DNA from: Priapulus caudatus
Taxonomy: Eukaryota; Priapulida; Priapulimorpha; Priapulimorphida; Priapulidae
Assembly: GCF_000485595.1 (NCBI RefSeq)
Contig: NW_014578471.1
Location: forward strand, 5,472-28,453
Length of the DNA stretch: 22,982 nt
Direction of reading: 5' to 3'
Numbering within the stretch: position 1 is the stretch's first letter; each line of letters starts with the position of its first letter. The notes under the pieces were generated by a model. It did no database searches and had not been told where the DNA came from. It saw nothing but the letters and a program-made list of their open reading frames with translations. Made by a program: the position numbers and the translations under genes. Below are positions 18,954-22,982 of the stretch, piece after piece.

Positions 18954-19321
18954 AGCGTGAAAAGTCCCCCTATGGTGTGTCCCAGGGGAGTCATTAGTAG
19001 TCCTCCTGTACTTTTTCAAATCTGAAAGCCTGCTACACTCATCAACAGAAACAAACAAAGAAGAAAGTGCAAATCCGTTTTTTACAGCAAAACGAGCGCG
19101 CCGAGTCGCCAAAAAAGTTATACGAGCATTTCAGCAAATCTCAGCTACATGGGTAGTGAAATCCGTTGTCCAATCGCCAGAACTGCTCAACTCAACGATT
19201 ATACGGCTTTGGCGTATACCAGGGCCCCGTTGAAGTAAATTCAGATAGTGCAGCGATGTCGTGAAAGCTTGCCGCTAGGCGGCGCGTTTGCGCGCTTAGC
19301 GCGGATATCCGGCTGCAGACT

Positions 19322-19329
19322 GTCTAGAG
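19322..19329 (+). repeat. 8-bp hAT target-site duplication (left)
   Basis: gtctagag directly precedes the hAT 5' terminus and fits the nTCTAGAn preference known for Charlie/Buster-type hAT elements. Repeat copy 2 has the matching unoccupied site gtccagag at 22927-22934. Confidence 0.8.
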
Positions 19330-19598
19330 CAGGGGTGTCAAACATACGGCCCGCGGGCCGGATCCGGCCCGCGAGATGATTTGATCAGGCCCGCGACATG
19401 TAGAGCATAAATCTCTGAGTATGTCAAAAAAAAAGTAAGTCTCTAGCCCATTCCTGTGATGAGTTATGATTTTTTAAAGAAATAACCAAAATGCTCATTC
19501 CAGCCGCTAGGGGGCAGCAAAAATAAAAAAAAATGAAGGAAATCCACACTTGTTGCACCGCTCATGTTGAATGACATTGTGACATCCCCATTACCAAA

Positions 19599-21416
19599 AT
19601 GTCTTTGTCAAAAAGAAGAAAAGTGGACACAGAGTGCAGAGTTTTCCAGGAAAAATGGACTGAGAATTATTTATTCACAGAGGTGAATACAAAAGCAGTG
19701 TGCTTGGTATGTAATCAGCAAGTTGCAGTGCTCAAAGAATATAATATTCGGCGCCACTATGAGACTCATCATAATGAAAAATATCACCATTTGAAAGGAC
19801 AACTAAGAAAAGAGGAGATAGACAAATTGTTAGCTGGTCTGAAGAAACAGCAGTCTACTTTTACTTTCAGCCGCGAGGTCAGTGAAGCAGTAGTGAAAGC
19901 CAGCTACCTTATTGCTCACGAGATAGTGCAAGCATCCAAGCCATTTTCTGATGGTGAGTTTGTGAAAACATGCATGCTGAAGGCTGCAGAAGTCGTGTTC
20001 CCTGAAAAGCGATCTGCCTTTGCCAACATTAGTCTGTCGAGGAACACTGTCGCAGATAGGGTAACAGAGCTCTCAGGAGACTTGAGCAGCCAAATGAATG
20101 ACAAAATCAAGTCATTTATTGCTTTTTCGGTTGCAATTGATGAGAGCACTGATGTAACAAATATTGCTCAACTGGCCATATTTATTCGGGGTGTTGATGA
20201 GACTTTGACAATCACTGAGGAGTTCCTTGAGTTGGTGCCTATGAAGGACACTACAACAGCGAATGACGTATTCAGCTCTCTCGTTGGAGCGCTGGACAAG
20301 GTCGGAGTGGACTGGTCCCGTGCCGTCAGCCTGGCTACAGATGGCGCACCATCAATGGTTGGGAGAAAGGCAGGCGTTGCGACAAAATGCCGAGAGAAAG
20401 TACAGACCGCAAATGGGGGACAAGATTTTTGGACATTTCACTGTATTTTGCATCAAGAAGCATTGTGTTGCAAAACACTAAAAATGGATCATGTTATGAG
20501 TGTGGTTGTAAAAACTGCAAATTTCATCAGAGCGCGAGGTCTGAATCACCGTCAGTTTGACACTTTTCTCAGAGATAATGACATTCAGGCTGGCCTACCA
20601 TACCACACTGAAGTACGGTGGTTAAGCCGAGGTGCCGTGCTCAAGCGTTTCTTTGAGCTACGAGAGGAAATTGGACAGTTCATGGAGAAAAAGGGTAGCC
20701 CAGTGAAGGAACTTAAATGTCCGCAGTGGGTGCAGGATCTTGCATTTATGGTGGATATTACACAGCACCTGAATAATCTTAACAAAATGTTGCAGGGCCG
20801 CAAAAAAATTGTGACTCAGTATAACGACAGCATACGCGCATTCAAGTTAAAACTGTCACTCTGGGAGACGCAGCTATCTAGCGGTGACACCGCCCATTTC
20901 CCATGTCTAACAGCTGTGCGTGCGACCGGACGTAATGCTGATATGGATCAATACAAAGACAAGATAACAGGATTGCTGCAGGAGTTCGAGCTGAGGTTTC
21001 AGGTCTTCAGTGAACTAGAGAAGGAATTTGCCGTTTTTCGCTCGCCATTTACAGTCAAGCCTTCTGACATGCCAGCTGACATCCAACTCGAGATAATTGA
21101 CTTGCAGTGTGATACCAATATGAAGGAGAAATTTGCATCGGTGGGCTTGGACACATTTTATCAATATCTCTTGCCAGGGTACCCCAAATTAACATCCCTG
21201 GCTGCAAAGGTTTTATCCATGTTTGGGACTACCTATCTTTGTGAACAGGTGTTCTCTGTAATGAACCTAAATAAAACAAAGCACCGCGCAAGGTTAACAA
21301 ACACACACTTGAATGACATTCTGAAATGTGCTGCTACTCAGGATTTGACACCTGATATTGATGCACTCGTAAAGGCTAAAAGATGCCAAGTTTCAGGAGC
21401 CAGCAGCAGCAAATAG
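19599..21416 (+). CDS. hAT transposase, intact (ZBED/GTF2IRD2-like type)
   Basis: The enzyme binds the hAT element's ends and moves it by cut-and-paste. The 605 codons are uninterrupted, close to the usual family length. A BED-type zinc finger lies at residues 35-58 (C35-x2-C38, H53, H57/H58), preceded by a basic KRRK stretch. Acidic catalytic candidates are D181 in VAIDESTDV, D248 in LATDGAPSM and E549 in CEQVFSVMN, which also marks the C-terminal hAT dimerisation region (RLTNTHLNDIL). The start ATG at 19599 gives the expected N-terminus, MSLSKRRKV. Proteins of this type also include vertebrate GTF2IRD2-like and EPM2AIP1-like host genes, but the adjacent 5' terminus shows that this copy is transposon-borne. 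It is unlikely to be mobile here without its 3' end. Confidence 0.93.
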   Translation: MSLSKRRKVDTECRVFQEKWTENYLFTEVNTKAVCLVCNQQVAVLKEYNIRRHYETHHNEKYHHLKGQLRKEEIDKLLAGLKKQQSTFTFSREVSEAVVKASYLIAHEIVQASKPFSDGEFVKTCMLKAAEVVFPEKRSAFANISLSRNTVADRVTELSGDLSSQMNDKIKSFIAFSVAIDESTDVTNIAQLAIFIRGVDETLTITEEFLELVPMKDTTTANDVFSSLVGALDKVGVDWSRAVSLATDGAPSMVGRKAGVATKCREKVQTANGGQDFWTFHCILHQEALCCKTLKMDHVMSVVVKTANFIRARGLNHRQFDTFLRDNDIQAGLPYHTEVRWLSRGAVLKRFFELREEIGQFMEKKGSPVKELKCPQWVQDLAFMVDITQHLNNLNKMLQGRKKIVTQYNDSIRAFKLKLSLWETQLSSGDTAHFPCLTAVRATGRNADMDQYKDKITGLLQEFELRFQVFSELEKEFAVFRSPFTVKPSDMPADIQLEIIDLQCDTNMKEKFASVGLDTFYQYLLPGYPKLTSLAAKVLSMFGTTYLCEQVFSVMNLNKTKHRARLTNTHLNDILKCAATQDLTPDIDALVKAKRCQVSGASSSK

Positions 21417-21622
21417 ACTGCAGTGAGAAAAAAATAAGTTAATCAGCAAGTAGGCCTGGGCCTAATTCTTGTGATGCTCTTTCAGAAATGTTTGCACTCT
21501 GATGAATACAGATCTTTGAAAATAAGTTTACTCAGGTTTCATGTTAAAAGACAATGAATATTGTGCAGTATATCATTCTCAGCTTCAGTAGCCTACAAAA
21601 CAGTTTGATCTGATGTAGCCTA
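21417..21622. other. hAT 3' non-coding remnant
   Basis: AT-rich DNA after the transposase stop, without the expected inverted terminus. It ends at gatgtagccta, where repeat copy 2 begins. Confidence 0.6.
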
Positions 21623-22934
21623 CCCAGTAATGGAAATGGCTGCAAGGACAAAGGCTATATAGACTGGGACTCGCTCCCACCTCGATTACCCATCGAGTGA
21701 CTAAGCTAAGCCGAGAACACGTAGCAATACATGCACAAACGCGCACAAACACATACATCGCAATACATCGTATTATATGTTAGGACTCTAGGCTAGGGGC
21801 AGTAAAAATAACCTGTATATAAATATAATTGAAACATTCAGGGTTTATTCATTTCTGTATTACATGAGCCATTATGAATTAGTGGGTTAGTTTACGGTCC
21901 CAGTACACTTACTAACCTTAGCTATCAGTCTATAGATCAGTATACAGCAACTGCCGTACACTACAACTACTTGCAAGTACAAATTCCCGTCACTATGATA
22001 GTAATGTAAATAACCCGACAAGACTGTAGATATCAGTGTATGACTGCAAGACTGCACTGCAAGATCAAGGCTGCACTGCAAGATCATAGATTCGACATAA
22101 CACGGCTACCGACCACCGCCCGGTATGTAAACAAATTTGTAAAGCTGCATCTACGCTTGTTACATACTTATTTATAGTCGTTAGTCTGCCCGTAACAAAG
22201 TTCGACTTCCCTTTTAATTAGATGACCTTCCGATGAAAAAAATTCCAGTTGCGGCTCGTCATTATTTAACGAATCAAACGACGAACAATAAGAAACTTTT
22301 CCATGGTTATAACATAGACGCCATGCTATCAACCCATGTGCATATAGGCTCGTACCCGGTCGACAGTTCCACACGCTACACTACATGAGTACGTGAGTAT
22401 GTGGGTGTTGTACGTGAGTCTAGCCGTCAGGCCAGAAATAAGCGGTTAGCGCCTGCGGCCCGTGCTGCACAGGAAACGAGGCTATATGCATATAGACTGG
22501 TACCCGGTCGACAGTTCCACACGCTACACTACGTGAGTGTAGCGATATGCCGGAGTAAAGGTGGCGAACGGGTACCAGTCTACTATGCCTATAGCCTCGG
22601 CGTTCGTTGCGCCGTCTATCGCACGCCATATCTACTACACTCATCAACAGAAACAAACAAAGAAGAAAGTGCAAATCCGTTTTTTACAGCAAAACGAGCG
22701 CGCCGAGTCGCCAAAAAAGTTATACGAGCATTTCAAGCAAATCTCAAGCTACATGGGTAGTGAAATCCGTTGTCCAATCGCCAGAACTGCTCAACTCAAC
22801 AATTATACAGCTTTGGCGTATACCAGGGCCCCGTTGAAGTAAATTCAGATAGTGCAGCGATGTCGTAAAAGCTTGGTGCCGCGCGCGGGCGTTGCGGCGC
22901 TTCCGCGAATATCCGGCTGGCAGACTGTCCAGAG
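21623..22934 (+). repeat. 1.3-kb dispersed repeat, copy 2 (uninterrupted)
   Basis: A full-length counterpart of copy 1 without the 1.58-kb insertion and without the hAT element. It may extend beyond 22934, because copy 1 is cut off there by the hAT insertion. A short frame at about 22650-22842 (KKKVQIRFLQQNERAESPKK) is partly shared by both copies but has no recognisable similarity. Tiny hairpins (ctcgat-taccc-atcgag) lie near its start. Confidence 0.9.
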
Positions 22935-22982
22935 TGAGAGACCTGGATATTCAGAGAAGCGATTGCGCAAGGAGAGCGTTGA
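22935..22982. other. Sequence beyond the empty hAT site
   Basis: These bases represent what would lie to the right of the hAT target in an unoccupied copy of the repeat. Nothing else can be said. Confidence 0.4.

Larger units (their letters stand above)
17451..19032. mobile_element. 1.58-kb non-autonomous TIR element inside repeat copy 1
   Basis: Comparison with the uninterrupted repeat copy 2 (join at about 22642) gives the exact borders. The element begins caggctt, ends aagcctg and is flanked by ctacac on both sides (17445-17450 and 19033-19038), a 6-bp TSD. The TIR is only 7 bases. It contains a nested element (17700-18320) and a 40-bp minisatellite (18836-18953). No transposase is encoded. 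Confidence 0.82.
16435..19329 (+). repeat. 1.3-kb dispersed repeat, copy 1 (interrupted)
   Basis: The sequence starts cccagtaatggaaatggct and matches 21623-22934 almost base for base (a few per cent differences, mostly single-base indels). It covers 16435-17450, is interrupted by the insertion 17451-19032, resumes at 19033 and ends at the hAT insertion point. Within the repeat a segment around gtcgacagtttccacacg (about 17167) recurs about 147 bases later, and gcactgcaagatca is doubled near 16870. No TIR, LTR-like TG...CA ends or long conserved frame was recognised, so the repeat is unclassified. Confidence 0.9.
19330..21622 (+). mobile_element. hAT (Charlie-like) DNA transposon, 3' end missing
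   Basis: The 5' terminus caggggtgtcaaacatacgg, followed by a GC-rich cggcccgcgggcc palindromic stretch, is the classic Charlie-type hAT end. An intact transposase gene follows. No inverted copy (gacacccctg) occurs between the gene and 21622, where the second 1.3-kb repeat begins, so the 3' end is deleted or displaced beyond the window. Confidence 0.88.

Noticed and set aside
22401..22842. Short frames in repeat copy 2 considered as a gene
   Set aside because: They are altered by indels between the two repeat copies and show no recognised domain.
16435..22934. The two 1.3-kb repeats considered as LTRs of one retrotransposon
   Set aside because: The DNA between them is a hAT transposon that started by inserting at the edge of copy 1. 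No gag/pol, primer-binding site or TG...CA ends were seen.

Overview
This is a window of invertebrate (metazoan) nuclear DNA made almost entirely of mobile elements and old viral insertions, with no recognisable host gene. The eukaryotic signs are degenerate spliced transposase exons, BEL/Pao, PIF/Harbinger and hAT elements, MITE-like insertions with target-site duplications (TSDs), minisatellites and copies of RNA-virus polymerase genes. A marine or terrestrial arthropod would fit this mix, but the species cannot be fixed from the sequence. Layout, left to right: 1-2529 is repeat-rich DNA holding a direct repeat pair and a 56-bp higher-order minisatellite. 2530-3850 is a decayed PIF/Harbinger transposase gene with intron remnants. 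3860-7003 is a 5'-truncated but uninterrupted C-terminal half of a mononegavirus-type L protein (connector, capping and C-terminal regions, 1047 codons). It ends in a stop codon followed at once by an A-rich tail, and it is bracketed by a 14-16 bp direct repeat. This is the signature of a viral mRNA copied into the genome by LINE-type reverse transcription. 7057-10967 is a broken BEL/Pao retrotransposon (gag, protease, RT and part of RNase H), itself split by a 459-bp MITE (10173-10631). At about 10967 the BEL/Pao sequence passes directly into a second, older and much more damaged set of L-derived pieces. First comes a capping-domain fragment (about 10985-11170), then, in the wrong order, the N-terminal and polymerase half (about 11400-13900). 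The second L is related to the first but clearly different (roughly half the residues match where they overlap), so at least two related viruses were captured. 13900-14500 has no assignable gene. 14510-15800 (minus strand) is a broken coding region of an unrecognised, probably transposon-linked family, split by a 708-bp MITE with terminal inverted repeats (14828-15535). 15840-16434 contains a CAC-rich microsatellite and a strong hairpin. 16435-19329 and 21623-22934 are two copies of one 1.3-kb repeat. The first copy is interrupted by a 1.58-kb TIR element (17451-19032) that itself carries a nested element and a 40-bp minisatellite. Between the copies lies a hAT element with an intact 605-residue transposase and a clear 5' terminus and TSD but no 3' terminus. 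The second repeat copy keeps the sequence of the empty hAT target site. No genes work together as a pathway here; the interest lies in the order of insertions and in the well-preserved viral L segment with its retrotransposition hallmarks.
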